Shown piece after piece: positions 27,095 to 35,869 of a stretch of 64,000 bases of DNA. The translations under genes were made by a program, and so were the position numbers. The stretch covers positions 1,178,001 through 1,242,000 of the forward strand of contig NZ_PJMU01000001.1 of NCBI RefSeq assembly GCF_002846395.1, read 5' to 3'. Below the pieces are notes generated by a model. That model was not told the origin of the DNA and did not search any database. It saw nothing but the letters and a program-made list of their open reading frames with translations. The DNA is from Pontibacter ramchanderi (GTDB lineage: Bacteria > Bacteroidota > Bacteroidia > Cytophagales > Hymenobacteraceae). Each line of letters begins with the position of its first letter. The first letter of the stretch is position 1.

Positions 27095-28159
27095 ATGAAA
27101 AACTGGTTAAATAAATCGCTGCTCTTCGTAGTTGCCTCTCTCACGCTGATGAGTTGCGAGAAAGACGAAGAGAAATTGATCCTCCGCGAGGGCACCCCAC
27201 CGATGCTCTCTACCAGCTCAACCAATGTGGTACTGACAGAGGAGACCGCTGAAGGCACCGCCCTCACGCTCAGCTGGAGCGAAGCCGATTTTGGCTTCGA
27301 TGCAGCCACGGAGTACTCGCTGCAGGTTGACACCGCTGACAACAACTTTGCAACCCCATACACTGTTTCGCTGGGCAACAAAGTCATAAACAGAGCTTAT
27401 ACAGGCCAGGAGCTTAACACCCTGATGACCCGACTGAAGTACGCGCCAGAGGAAGCGCACCCAGTAAAATTCAGGATCAGAGCCATTGTATCGGAGTTTG
27501 TGGACCCGGTTTACTCTAACCCGGTTACCGTGAACATCACCCCGTACAATACCTACATTGAGCCTACTTTTATTTATGTGCCCGGCGACTACCAGGGCTG
27601 GAACCCAGGCACAGCGCCAAGCCTGATCTCGGTAGAGGCCAACAACATCTACAGCGGAGTGATCAGTTTTATAGACACAAAAAGCCGCATGTTTAAGTTT
27701 ACAGAAGGACGCGATTGGAGCGTAAACTGGGGTAATGGTGCCACTGCTGGTACATTGGCGCCCGGTGGTTCCGACTTGTCTATACCGCTGGATGACCCTA
27801 GCAAGCCGGCGCCTGCAGTAGAAAGCTACATGATAACCGTAAACCTGAACACCTTGACCTGGAGCCACGCCAAACACTCGTGGGGCGTTATTGGCAGCGC
27901 CACGGCAGGCGGTTGGGATTCAGACCAGAACATGCGCTATATCAACGAGGAGGATATTTGGAAAGCAACCCTTGACCTAAAAGTAGGTGAAATCAAGTTC
28001 CGTTTCAATGATGGCTGGGACATTAACTATGGTGGTTCAGGCGGTAACCTAACCCTCGGGGGCAGTAATATTGCCGTGCCAACAGCAGGCAAGTATGAGA
28101 TCACCCTCAAAATAAACGAGGAGGAAGGAACTGCCACCTATACCCTGGTGAAGTTGTAA
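27095..28159 (+). CDS. SusE/SusF-like outer-membrane starch-binding lipoprotein
   Basis: 354-residue lipoprotein (LTLMSCEKDEE). Residues about 25-150 match the SusE N-terminal immunoglobulin-like domain (LTLSWSEADFGFDAATEYSL, typical of SusE). Two tandem carbohydrate-binding modules follow. The first starts FIYVPGDYQGWNP (about 160-250); the second starts WGVIGSATAGGWDSDQNM (about 265-354) and ends in TATYTLVKL. The aromatic residues in GDYQGW and GGWD are typical starch-contact positions. This is the third component of the SusCDE set and supports alpha-glucan as the substrate of the whole locus. Confidence 0.9.
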   Translation: MKNWLNKSLLFVVASLTLMSCEKDEEKLILREGTPPMLSTSSTNVVLTEETAEGTALTLSWSEADFGFDAATEYSLQVDTADNNFATPYTVSLGNKVINRAYTGQELNTLMTRLKYAPEEAHPVKFRIRAIVSEFVDPVYSNPVTVNITPYNTYIEPTFIYVPGDYQGWNPGTAPSLISVEANNIYSGVISFIDTKSRMFKFTEGRDWSVNWGNGATAGTLAPGGSDLSIPLDDPSKPAPAVESYMITVNLNTLTWSHAKHSWGVIGSATAGGWDSDQNMRYINEEDIWKATLDLKVGEIKFRFNDGWDINYGGSGGNLTLGGSNIAVPTAGKYEITLKINEEEGTATYTLVKL

Positions 28160-28183
28160 TCGAACCTAAATTAAACATATCAG

Positions 28184-28217
28184 AAACCCGACAGGCAGTT
28201 CCGCTCTGTCGGGTTTT
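28184..28217 (+). terminator. Intrinsic terminator ending the SusCDE operon
   Basis: AAACCCGACAG pairs with CTGTCGGGTTTT over an 11-nt loop, 25 bp after the SusE stop. Downstream genes therefore probably have their own promoter or depend on read-through. Confidence 0.83.
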
Positions 28218-28309
28218 CTATGTAAAGCCCTCCTGAACCAAAGCTAAAACCCTGGACACACAGCCACAAGATTATCGTCACTGGCTATTATGGCTAAACA
28301 TACACAAAC

Positions 28310-29896
28310 ATGAAAAAACGAAACCTGCATCAACTCCTGCTTATACCTGCGCTATACCTGGCGACAGGTTGCAGCACACCTACCGTAGTCGACGGTGAGT
28401 CCGGAACTAAGACCGAAGCCAAAGCCAGCGAATGGCCGCGCACCGTAAGCTATGAGATCTTTGTGCAGTCCTTCTGCGACTCCGACAACGACGGCATCGG
28501 CGACATCAAAGGCATGACCTCCAGGCTCGATTACCTGGCGGAGCTGGGGATAGAGAACATCTGGCTGATGCCGATGAGCCCCTCTCCTTCCTACCACAAA
28601 TACGACGTGACGGATTATACAGGCATTCACCCCGATTACGGCACGATGGAGGATTTTAAAGCCTTCGTGAAGGAGGCACACAAGCGCAATATCAAGGTAG
28701 TGATCGACCTGGTGGTGAACCATTCCAGCAACCAGCATCCCTGGTTTTTAGAGGCGGCAAAAGACGAAAAGAGCCCTTACCGCGACTACTACGTGTGGGC
28801 GCATAAAGACGATCCGCAGACCAAAGGCGAGGGCAAAACCACCGGCGACGACTCCCACAACGTGCAGCACTGGCACGAGGTGCCGGGCAGCGATTACAAA
28901 TACTTCGGCTACTTCTGGGGCGGTATGCCCGACCTCAACTTCGACAATCCGAAAGTGCGGCAGGAGGTGTACAAAATCGGTCGCTACTGGCTGGAGGAGG
29001 TGGGTGTGGATGGCTTTCGTCTCGATGCGGCCCGCCATATTTTCCCGGACGACCGCCCGGAGGACAACCACCAGTTCTGGCAGGAGTTCAGGGCTGAGAT
29101 GCAGCAAGTGAAACCGGATGTATACCTGGTAGGCGAAGTTTGGGCCGAGGCCGATGTGGTGGCGCCTTATACCAAAGGCTTACCCGCCCTCTTTAACTTT
29201 GAGATGAGCTGGAAAATACTCGATGCCCTGAAGTCTGGCAACGGCGACTCACTGGCGATCCACCACGACCGCATCACCAATACCTACCGCCAGGTGACCC
29301 CCGACTTTGTGGACGCCACCATTTTGAGCAACCACGACCAGAACCGCATCATGAGCGAAGTGAACGGCGATGTGAACAAGGCGAAAGTGGCAGCAGCCTT
29401 GCTGTTTACCTTACCAGGCGCCCCTTATGTGTATTATGGCGAGGAGATCGGGATGCAGGGCAAAAAGCCGGACGAGCAGATTCGGGAGCCCTTCCTATGG
29501 GATACGAAAACCAACGACGCGTGCAGAACAACCTGGTTGAAGCCCGAATACAGCACTGAGCAAAAGGTGCAGCCAGTGGCACAGCAATTACAGGACCCCA
29601 ACTCCATCCTCAACCATTACAAGGCCTATATCCGGTTGCGCAACAACAGCAAGGCGCTTACTCTTGGTGAGTTGGAGCCCGTGAACGTGAATAACAGGGC
29701 CGTTAGCGCCTTCCTGCGCACCCAGGATGCTGAGTCGGTGCTAGTGCTGCACAACCTCTCAGGCAGCGAAGTGAGCGTGGCTATACCTGCTGGCTTGAAG
29801 GAGCACACGCAGCTAATGCACCAGCACAATGGCGCAAGCCTAAACAAAGGTGAGGCAATGATGCCGCCATACAGCTCTCTTGTCCTTCGGAAATAA
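28310..29896 (+). CDS. GH13 alpha-amylase family lipoprotein
   Basis: 528-residue lipoprotein (LYLATGCSTPTVV) with a complete GH13 catalytic site. Region I is DLVVNHSSNQH, region II GFRLDAARHI with nucleophile Asp239, region III YLVGEVW with acid/base Glu276, and region IV LSNHDQNRI with Asp343. Domain layout and length match alpha-glucosidases and oligosaccharide-acting amylases of SusB/SusG-type loci. The C-terminal beta domain is present (AVSAFLRTQDAESVLVLHNL). Unlike the divergent GH13 enzyme it has an intact region I His. It would cut imported or surface-bound malto-oligosaccharides; whether it faces the periplasm or the outside cannot be told. Confidence 0.92.
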   Translation: MKKRNLHQLLLIPALYLATGCSTPTVVDGESGTKTEAKASEWPRTVSYEIFVQSFCDSDNDGIGDIKGMTSRLDYLAELGIENIWLMPMSPSPSYHKYDVTDYTGIHPDYGTMEDFKAFVKEAHKRNIKVVIDLVVNHSSNQHPWFLEAAKDEKSPYRDYYVWAHKDDPQTKGEGKTTGDDSHNVQHWHEVPGSDYKYFGYFWGGMPDLNFDNPKVRQEVYKIGRYWLEEVGVDGFRLDAARHIFPDDRPEDNHQFWQEFRAEMQQVKPDVYLVGEVWAEADVVAPYTKGLPALFNFEMSWKILDALKSGNGDSLAIHHDRITNTYRQVTPDFVDATILSNHDQNRIMSEVNGDVNKAKVAAALLFTLPGAPYVYYGEEIGMQGKKPDEQIREPFLWDTKTNDACRTTWLKPEYSTEQKVQPVAQQLQDPNSILNHYKAYIRLRNNSKALTLGELEPVNVNNRAVSAFLRTQDAESVLVLHNLSGSEVSVAIPAGLKEHTQLMHQHNGASLNKGEAMMPPYSSLVLRK

Positions 29897-29916
29897 ACCT
29901 AATCTGCCATTCGTTT

Positions 29917-31092
29917 ATGATGAAACCTAAAGCCTACTGTTCCTTGCGCTTCGTAACTTTGTTGGGCAGCCTGGCTACCGCTACTTTAATGGGCTGCGGT
30001 GGCAAGCCGGGCCTGCCCGGGCATAGCTATAGTTCTGAAAATGCAATTAACATGGAGATAAAATCTGAGCCATTCGGCACCGCACCCAACGGGCAGCAAG
30101 TGCAGCTCTATACCTTAACCAATGCCAGTGGCATGACCGTGAAGGTCACCAACTACGGCGCCATCGTGACGTCTATCCAAACACTAGACCGGGATGGCAA
30201 CTTTGGCGAAGTAGCCCTCGGCTTTGACAGTGTGGACGGCTATATCCCTAACGATCCGCATTTTGGCGGCATTGTCGGGCGCTACGCCAACCGCATCGCC
30301 AAAGGCAAGTTCACTCTGGACGGGCAAGAGTATACCCTGGCGGTAAACGACAAGCCCAACCACCTGCACGGCGGCATCACGGGTTTCGACAGGGTGGTGT
30401 GGCAGGCCGAGCCGCTGCAAAAGCAAAACGCCATCCGGCTAACCTACGTGAGCAAGGACGGCGAAGAAGGCTACCCCGGCAATCTAACCGTCGTGGTCAC
30501 CTATACCCTGACCGGCTTCAACGCCCTGAAGATCGACTACGAGGCCACTACCGACAAGGCTACACCGGTTAACCTGACCAATCACAGTTATTTCAATCTG
30601 AGTGCGGGCAAGGAAAAGGACATCCTCAACCACATCGTGAAGATCAATGCCGATCAGTTTACAGCCTCTGACGAAACGCTTATACCTACCGGCGAGCTTG
30701 CTCCAGTGAAAGGCACGCCCTACGATTTCACGACGTCCACCCGTGTTGGGGACCGCATCGAGAACCTGCAGGGCTACGGTTATGACCTGAACTACGTGGT
30801 GCGCAACGGAGGTGACAAACTGGTACATGCTGCCACGGTAGAGGACCCAAGCACAGGCCGCGTCATGCAGGTGCAGACCACGCAGCCCGGCATCCAGTTC
30901 TACACCGCCTACCACCTCGACGGTACCCTGACCGGCCACAACAACACGACCTACAACCGCTACGCCGGCCTCTGCCTCGAAGCCCAGCACTTCCCCGATT
31001 CCCCGAATCAGAAGAGCTTCCCTTCGACAATACTCAGGCCAGGAGAGAAGTATAGTGAGACAACGGTTTATAAGTTTGAGGTGAAGGAGTAG
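29917..31092 (+). CDS. galM: Aldose 1-epimerase (mutarotase) lipoprotein
   Basis: 391 residues: a lipoprotein signal (ATLMGCGGKP) and then a complete galactose-mutarotase domain from about residue 50. Signatures are VKVTNYGAIVTSIQTLDRDG, GGIVGRYANRIAKGKF, PNHLHGGITGFDRVVW with the first catalytic His region, and VNLTNHSYFNL with the second. The catalytic Glu lies near the end in GLCLEAQHFPDSPN. It interconverts anomers of aldoses released by the GH13 enzymes next door. The lipoprotein signal places it in the envelope, as is common for GalM in Bacteroidetes sugar loci. It lies 20 bp after the GH13 lipoprotein gene, likely co-transcribed. Confidence 0.93.
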   Translation: MMKPKAYCSLRFVTLLGSLATATLMGCGGKPGLPGHSYSSENAINMEIKSEPFGTAPNGQQVQLYTLTNASGMTVKVTNYGAIVTSIQTLDRDGNFGEVALGFDSVDGYIPNDPHFGGIVGRYANRIAKGKFTLDGQEYTLAVNDKPNHLHGGITGFDRVVWQAEPLQKQNAIRLTYVSKDGEEGYPGNLTVVVTYTLTGFNALKIDYEATTDKATPVNLTNHSYFNLSAGKEKDILNHIVKINADQFTASDETLIPTGELAPVKGTPYDFTTSTRVGDRIENLQGYGYDLNYVVRNGGDKLVHAATVEDPSTGRVMQVQTTQPGIQFYTAYHLDGTLTGHNNTTYNRYAGLCLEAQHFPDSPNQKSFPSTILRPGEKYSETTVYKFEVKE

Positions 31093-31176
31093 GTGCTGGA
31101 ATGGAGCAAGGTGCCCTGACCTCGCAGCGTCTTCCAGACCTGCGAGTGTCTTAATTGCTACACAGGAGTAGTTGGC

Positions 31177-31651
31177 TGAATCAGGATTTTCAGGATTAGA
31201 AGATTTACAGGATTCCGGTGCAAGGTCAACATCCACCTGCCCCCTTCGAAGGGCAGGGCCGTTAAGTTCTGCAAAAACTATCCCCTTGAGGGGATTATAG
31301 GGGTGTCAATTCGGTGCTATAATGCCATTGATTGTCTTGTTTGAGATTCGTCCGCAGCAAGAACACCCCTCTGCGCTCCCCTCAAGGGGAGAATTTGGTA
31401 GAACTTAACGGCCCTGCCTTCAAAGGGGGACTTGCTGTTACTGCCATTTGAAGGTATAAGCTTTGTTGTTTCTGTCACAGACCACTGGCAGGTATAGCAA
31501 GACTAACTTGCACGTCTACTACGCAGCAGACAGCAGTGCCAGGTGCGCTTTTTGACGCTCCACTGTTTGAGCGGTCAGCGAGTTTGGAGCGTCTTGATTT
31601 TTTTGCTTACTGGGGGTAGGGGCCCTCTTTCTTTTCATCAAGGAAAAAAGT
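31177..31651 (+). repeat. Composite dispersed repeat, copy 1
   Basis: Shares ordered blocks with 58786-59095 on the opposite strand: TGAATCAGGATTTT (31177-31190), GCAGGTATAGCA..ACTAA..TTGC (31488-31511), GCCAGGTGC, GTTTGAGCGGTCAGCGAGT (31565-31583), GGGGTAGGGGCCCTC (31613-31627) and TTTTCATCAAGGAAAAAAGT (31632-31651). Block order is identical, with different spacers. Copy 1 is longer because it contains the inverted repeat at 31240-31429. Confidence 0.85.
31240..31429. repeat. 67-bp imperfect inverted repeat with 56-bp loop
   Basis: Left arm 31240-31306 and right arm 31363-31429 are near-identical in inverse orientation. Each contains the block GGGCAGGGCCGTTAAGTTCT or its near-copy and an internal short palindrome (CCCCTTGAGGGG / CCCCTCAAGGGG). 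It resembles a miniature palindromic element, REP/BIME-like or MITE-like. No coding capacity. Confidence 0.85.
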
Positions 31652-31740
31652 AAGGCCCGCCCGGCCAGGGCAAAAGCCAGCTATGCAATAGCAAAATCCG
31701 CTATACCTGCAACAAACACAGGTATAATACATTACAAAGA

Positions 31741-34476
31741 TTGACCATGAAAAAACACTATTACATACATACCCTGGGCTTGGCAGCACTGCTAACGGCA
31801 ACAGCCTGCAAAACACAGCAGCCTGACTTAGGCGTTTCGGAATCACAGGTAGTCACAGCAGCTATTTGGGAATCAAACAGCTACAACGTATTCCACGACG
31901 CCATTACCCAAGGCAGCTACATAGCAAAAGCCATTTCCCCAACCGAGATCACCTCTAGCTACCAAAGCCCGGCCAATGAGTTCCAGTCGCCGGAGGTGCT
32001 CTTCAAGTTCAGCATCAACAGCAAAGACAACGAGATGCCACCGGGGATGGACCACCAGTTCATCTGCCTGGCCGAGGAAGGCGGAAGCTGCGAAACACCG
32101 ATCATTAAATTTGGGCAGCAGCTGAAGGCCACAGCCCCAGCACCACCAAAAGCTTTTTTGCCTCCGAACACGCCGCTGACCGTGCGCGTGGACATGCGGG
32201 AAGTGCTGGCCGCCTTTGAGAAAGACGGTTTCTACACGGCTTACAATGGGAGTAAGGTATACAAAGATGATTTCAAGGGCGTCTACATTGCGGGCAACTC
32301 CTCCCCTCTCTCCTGGGATTTCGACAACCTGGCGAGTCGCGAAGGGATGCAGCTGGAGGACCCGGATGGGGATGGCATTTACGAAGTGACGCTCACCATG
32401 AACGCCCACCGTGAGGAGAAATTCACGGCTTCGCACTGGAAGTTGAGTTCAAAGATCGACCACTATCCGCAATACAAATCGGATTACCTGCTCACCGATG
32501 CCCTTTACAACATGACGCTGGAGGAAGTGGTGAAGAACATCGAGTCTGACAGTACGTTCCGGACCGGAAAAGAATGGGCCGGTGTGTGGACCCGCGACAT
32601 CAGCTATGCCCTGGTGTCAGGGCTAGCCGCCATTGAGCCGGAGGTAGCCCGCAAAAGCCTGATGCGCAAAGTGAAAAACAAGCGCATCATCCAGGATACC
32701 GGCACCGGCGGTGCCTACCCGGTGTCGACGGACCGCATTGTGTGGGCTACCGCTGCCTGGGAAATCTATACCGTGACCGGCGACCAGAACTGGCTGCGCC
32801 AGGCCTACGAGATCACCCGCAACTCGATGGAAGATGATTTGCTCAACGCCTTCGACCAGAAGACGAACCTGATGCGCGGTGAGTCGTCCTTCCTGGATTG
32901 GCGTGAGCAAACTTACCCGAAATGGATGCAGCCAGCCGACATTTACGCTTCGCAGAACCTGGGCACGAACGCCGTTCATTATCAGGCCAATGTACTACTG
33001 AGCCAGATGGCGACGATGCTAAACGACAAACGGGCAGCCGACAGGTATAGCCAACTAGCCCAGCGCATCAAGGAAGGTATAAACGAGCAGCTTTGGCAAG
33101 AGGATAAAGGCTATTACGGGCAGTACCTGTACGGCCGCAACTACCTGTCACTCTCCCCGAGATCTGAGGCGCTGGGTGAGGCGCTGACCGTGCTCTTTGG
33201 CATTGCCGATGGCGACAGGGCTAAACAGATCGTGGCCAGTACGCCGGTTTACGAGTTTGGTGTCCCAAGCATTTTCCCGCAAATCCCGAACATGCCGCCA
33301 TACCACAACAACGGTATCTGGCCCTTCGTGCAGGCTTACTGGACGCTGGCCGCCGCCAAAGCCGGCAACGAAACCGCTACTGTGGAGAGCCTGAATGCCA
33401 TGTACCGTCCGGCTGCCCTGTTCCTCACCAACAAGGAAAACTTTGTTGCCAGCAACGGCGACTATGCCGGCACCCAGGTTAACTCCGACCGCCAACTTTG
33501 GAGCGTGGGCGGCATGCTGGGCATGGCGTATAAACTGTTTTTCGGGATGGATTTTCAGGCTGACCAACTGGTGTTCAAGCCCTTTGTGCCCGAACTCTAC
33601 AAAGGCAAGCGCAGCCTCAGCAATTTCAGGTATCGGAACGCCATGCTCGACATCGAGATGGAAGGTTTCGGCAATAGTATCCGGAGTATCACGATGGAGG
33701 GACAGGCACTGGAAGGAGCCGCTATACCTGCCTCGCTCACGGGCCGCCATACGGTAAAGATCGTGCTGAGTGATGCAATTGATGACAAAGGAAAGCAGAA
33801 CAAAGTAGCCCACCATGTATCACCGCCAACTCCTACCGCCACCTTTGCTAAGGGCAGGTATAGCTGGCAGCCAGTGGAAGGCGCGGTGAGCTATACCGTG
33901 TTCAGAAACGGCAAGCCGCTGCAGCAAACCACTGAGACAGGTATAGCTGTGCAGCCAGACGGCTACGCCGAGTACCAGGTAATAGCGACCGATGCAGCTG
34001 GTTTCGGTTCTTTTGCCAGTGAGCCAGTGGCGGTCTACCCAGCCGCGCTCGAACAGGTATACGAAGCCGAAGCTGCTGCTACACCAGCCAAACAATCTTA
34101 CAAAGGCTACACCGGCAAGGGCTTTGTGGAAGTGAGCCAAAAAACCAACGCGACCATCAGCTTCAAAGTGAACGCGCCACAGTCCGGCCTTTACGCCATC
34201 GACTTCCGCTATGCTAACGGCAACGGCCCGATCAACACCGACAACAAAGCCGCTCTTCGCACCCTTCGCAAGGGCAAGGAGTTAGCAGGCACCATCGTGC
34301 TGCCGCAGCGCGGCATTGGCGAGTGGAGCGACTGGGGTTACAGCAACAAGGTATGGGTGCAGCTCAACAAAGGCACTAACCAGCTATCGCTCAGCTTTGA
34401 GCCACAAAACGAGAACATGAACGGCGAAGTGAACCAGGCCATGATCGACCACCTGCGCCTTATTAGGGTGCAATAG
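31741..34476 (+). CDS. Putative (alpha/alpha)6-barrel glycoside hydrolase lipoprotein with C-terminal CBM
   Basis: 911-residue lipoprotein (lipobox LTATACKT). Residues about 30-230 form a beta-rich N-terminal domain of unknown type. Residues about 240-640 form a helical barrel of the trehalase/GH63/glycogen-debranching kind. Candidate catalytic regions are GVWTRDISYAL, TGGAYPVSTDRIVWATAAW, GESSFLDWREQTYPKWMQ and HNNGIWPFVQAYWTLAAA. Residues about 690-770 look like a fibronectin-type domain (YTVFRNGKPLQQT), and the last 140 a CBM35/CBM6-like module (YEAEAAATPAKQSYKGYTG, FRYANGNGPI). The exact GH family is not certain. It closes the alpha-glucan locus and likely releases glucose from branched or alpha-linked oligosaccharides. 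Confidence 0.72.
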   Translation: MTMKKHYYIHTLGLAALLTATACKTQQPDLGVSESQVVTAAIWESNSYNVFHDAITQGSYIAKAISPTEITSSYQSPANEFQSPEVLFKFSINSKDNEMPPGMDHQFICLAEEGGSCETPIIKFGQQLKATAPAPPKAFLPPNTPLTVRVDMREVLAAFEKDGFYTAYNGSKVYKDDFKGVYIAGNSSPLSWDFDNLASREGMQLEDPDGDGIYEVTLTMNAHREEKFTASHWKLSSKIDHYPQYKSDYLLTDALYNMTLEEVVKNIESDSTFRTGKEWAGVWTRDISYALVSGLAAIEPEVARKSLMRKVKNKRIIQDTGTGGAYPVSTDRIVWATAAWEIYTVTGDQNWLRQAYEITRNSMEDDLLNAFDQKTNLMRGESSFLDWREQTYPKWMQPADIYASQNLGTNAVHYQANVLLSQMATMLNDKRAADRYSQLAQRIKEGINEQLWQEDKGYYGQYLYGRNYLSLSPRSEALGEALTVLFGIADGDRAKQIVASTPVYEFGVPSIFPQIPNMPPYHNNGIWPFVQAYWTLAAAKAGNETATVESLNAMYRPAALFLTNKENFVASNGDYAGTQVNSDRQLWSVGGMLGMAYKLFFGMDFQADQLVFKPFVPELYKGKRSLSNFRYRNAMLDIEMEGFGNSIRSITMEGQALEGAAIPASLTGRHTVKIVLSDAIDDKGKQNKVAHHVSPPTPTATFAKGRYSWQPVEGAVSYTVFRNGKPLQQTTETGIAVQPDGYAEYQVIATDAAGFGSFASEPVAVYPAALEQVYEAEAAATPAKQSYKGYTGKGFVEVSQKTNATISFKVNAPQSGLYAIDFRYANGNGPINTDNKAALRTLRKGKELAGTIVLPQRGIGEWSDWGYSNKVWVQLNKGTNQLSLSFEPQNENMNGEVNQAMIDHLRLIRVQ

Positions 34477-34500
34477 AGCCTCTCAGTGTTCCAGATTTGA

Positions 34501-34537
34501 AAATCCCCGCTTGTAGCGCACAGGCGGGGATTTTTTT
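34501..34537 (+). terminator. Intrinsic terminator after the GH lipoprotein gene
   Basis: AAATCCCCGC pairs with GCGGGGATTT, followed by a run of seven T, 24 bp after the stop. Confidence 0.87.
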
Positions 34538-34596
34538 GCACTTGCCGTACCCTATTTCTCCAATTCCAGTATAGTCTATACCTTAAAACACGAACG

Positions 34597-34842
34597 ATGA
34601 CCCAAAGAGAAGTAACTGACAACGAAAACACCACCTGGACCTGCGTGCAGGCCTATGGCACCATTTCAAAAGAAAATGCCGACAAGGCAGCCGAGCTGAC
34701 CGAAGACACAAACGGCGAGGTAACGGTGGTTTGCACCCCAAGCGGCGGCGCCCAGACCGTGCGGCTGCAGCTGCCCAAGGACTGGCTGGAAGCTGTTAGC
34801 GACGAAGAATTGGTCAACCAGATCACGGCACAACAGCAATAA
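34597..34842 (+). CDS. Small hypothetical protein
   Basis: 81-residue soluble acidic protein that I do not recognise. It starts MTQREVTDNENTTWTCVQAY and ends in NQITAQQQ, with a central ELTEDTNGEVTVVCTPSGGA and RLQLPKDWLEAVSDEELVNQ. Two Cys residues (16 and 46) are present. No membrane segment or signal peptide. Codon use is like that of its neighbours, and it sits between a terminator and the LysR gene, so it is probably a genuine monocistronic gene. Function unknown. Confidence 0.6.
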   Translation: MTQREVTDNENTTWTCVQAYGTISKENADKAAELTEDTNGEVTVVCTPSGGAQTVRLQLPKDWLEAVSDEELVNQITAQQQ

Positions 34843-34901
34843 GGCCCACTTCCAAACCACAAGGCATTTCGTTATACTTGCATACACGCTAACGAACAGG
34901 T

Positions 34902-35807
34902 ATGCTTTCTCACAGGCACGAGATTTTTATGGAAGTGGCGCGGCTGCTGAGCTTCACCAAAGCCAGCCAGACGCTCTTTATCAGCCAGTCCGCCATCAGC
35001 AAGCACATCAAGGCGCTGGAGGAGTTCTATAAAACCGGCCTTTTTGAGCGACTTGGCAACAGCGTGGTCCTGACTCCGGCTGGCAAGCTGCTGTACGATA
35101 AACTTTTGGCTGCCAAACAACTGCAGCACGAGCTTTACCAGGACTTCAAACAGCTCAGCGAGAGTTTCTCGCCACAGGTGAACATGGTGCTGGGGGCCAG
35201 TACTACCATCTCGCTCTACATCCTGCCACCAGTGCTCTCGGCCTACCTGCAGAAGAACCCCAACGTGCAACTCGACCTCAAGAACCGGAACAGCGAGAAC
35301 ATCCTCAAAGCGCTCCTCGACCACGAAATCGACCTGGGCATTGTGGAGGGCATCAACAAGGTGAGCAACGTGACCTATATCCCTTTCCTCACAGACGAGG
35401 TGATCGCGGTCTGCTCATCCCGTAATCCGCTCAAAAAGCAACAGCTCGAGATACGCGACCTGTACGACATTCCGCTGGCGCTGCGCGAGCGCGGTTCGGG
35501 AACCCTGGCCGTGCTGGAGCTGGCTTTGGAGCAGAAACAAGTGAAGCTCAACGAACTTCCCATCAAAATAAGGTTGGGTGGCACGGAGGCCCTCAAAAAT
35601 TTTGTGCGGGTTGATACCTGCCTTTCCTTCCTACCCCGGCAGGCAGTGATCAAGGAGCTGCAGTCGGGTGAATTGGTACAGGTGCCGATAAACGGACTCA
35701 CCATCAAACGGAGCTTCAACTTCATTCAGCGTAAGGGCACGGAGAACAATTTCCCTTACAAAAATTTCATTCAGTTTACCAAACGCTACTATTCCAAAAT
35801 GGAATAG
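34902..35807 (+). CDS. LysR family transcriptional regulator
   Basis: 301 residues. The N-terminal winged helix-turn-helix (about 1-65) shows EIFMEVARLLSFTKASQTLF and SQSAISKHIKALEEFYKTGL, the standard LysR DNA-binding motif. The C-terminal effector domain (about 90-300) shows PQVNMVLGASTTISLYILPP and DLGIVEG. It looks most like the CysL/CbbR-type subgroup, but the ligand cannot be read from sequence. The next gene on the same strand, 62 bp away, is threonine synthase; LysR regulators often control adjacent genes, so amino-acid control is possible. A near-consensus TATACTTG box lies at 34873-34880. Confidence 0.9.
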   Translation: MLSHRHEIFMEVARLLSFTKASQTLFISQSAISKHIKALEEFYKTGLFERLGNSVVLTPAGKLLYDKLLAAKQLQHELYQDFKQLSESFSPQVNMVLGASTTISLYILPPVLSAYLQKNPNVQLDLKNRNSENILKALLDHEIDLGIVEGINKVSNVTYIPFLTDEVIAVCSSRNPLKKQQLEIRDLYDIPLALRERGSGTLAVLELALEQKQVKLNELPIKIRLGGTEALKNFVRVDTCLSFLPRQAVIKELQSGELVQVPINGLTIKRSFNFIQRKGTENNFPYKNFIQFTKRYYSKME

Positions 35808-35869
35808 CCTATTCCTTATATCTATTTTGTTTGGTCATATCAGCGGTGCAATTTGCCGTAGATACTGAT

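Larger units (their letters stand above)
31093..31740. other. Repeat-bearing intergenic region without a gene
   Basis: 648 bp with no convincing gene. It holds a 67-bp imperfect inverted repeat (31240-31429), a composite repeat shared with 58.8-59.1 kb, and three AGGTATA-type motifs. A short open frame crossing it (DEKKEGPYPQ on the minus strand) is part of the repeat and not a gene. Confidence 0.8.

Noticed and set aside
31607-31846. A small gene with DEKKEGPYPQ on the minus strand
   Set aside because: It lies inside the composite repeat and overlaps the start of the lipoprotein hydrolase; the equivalent frame in copy 2 is not kept.
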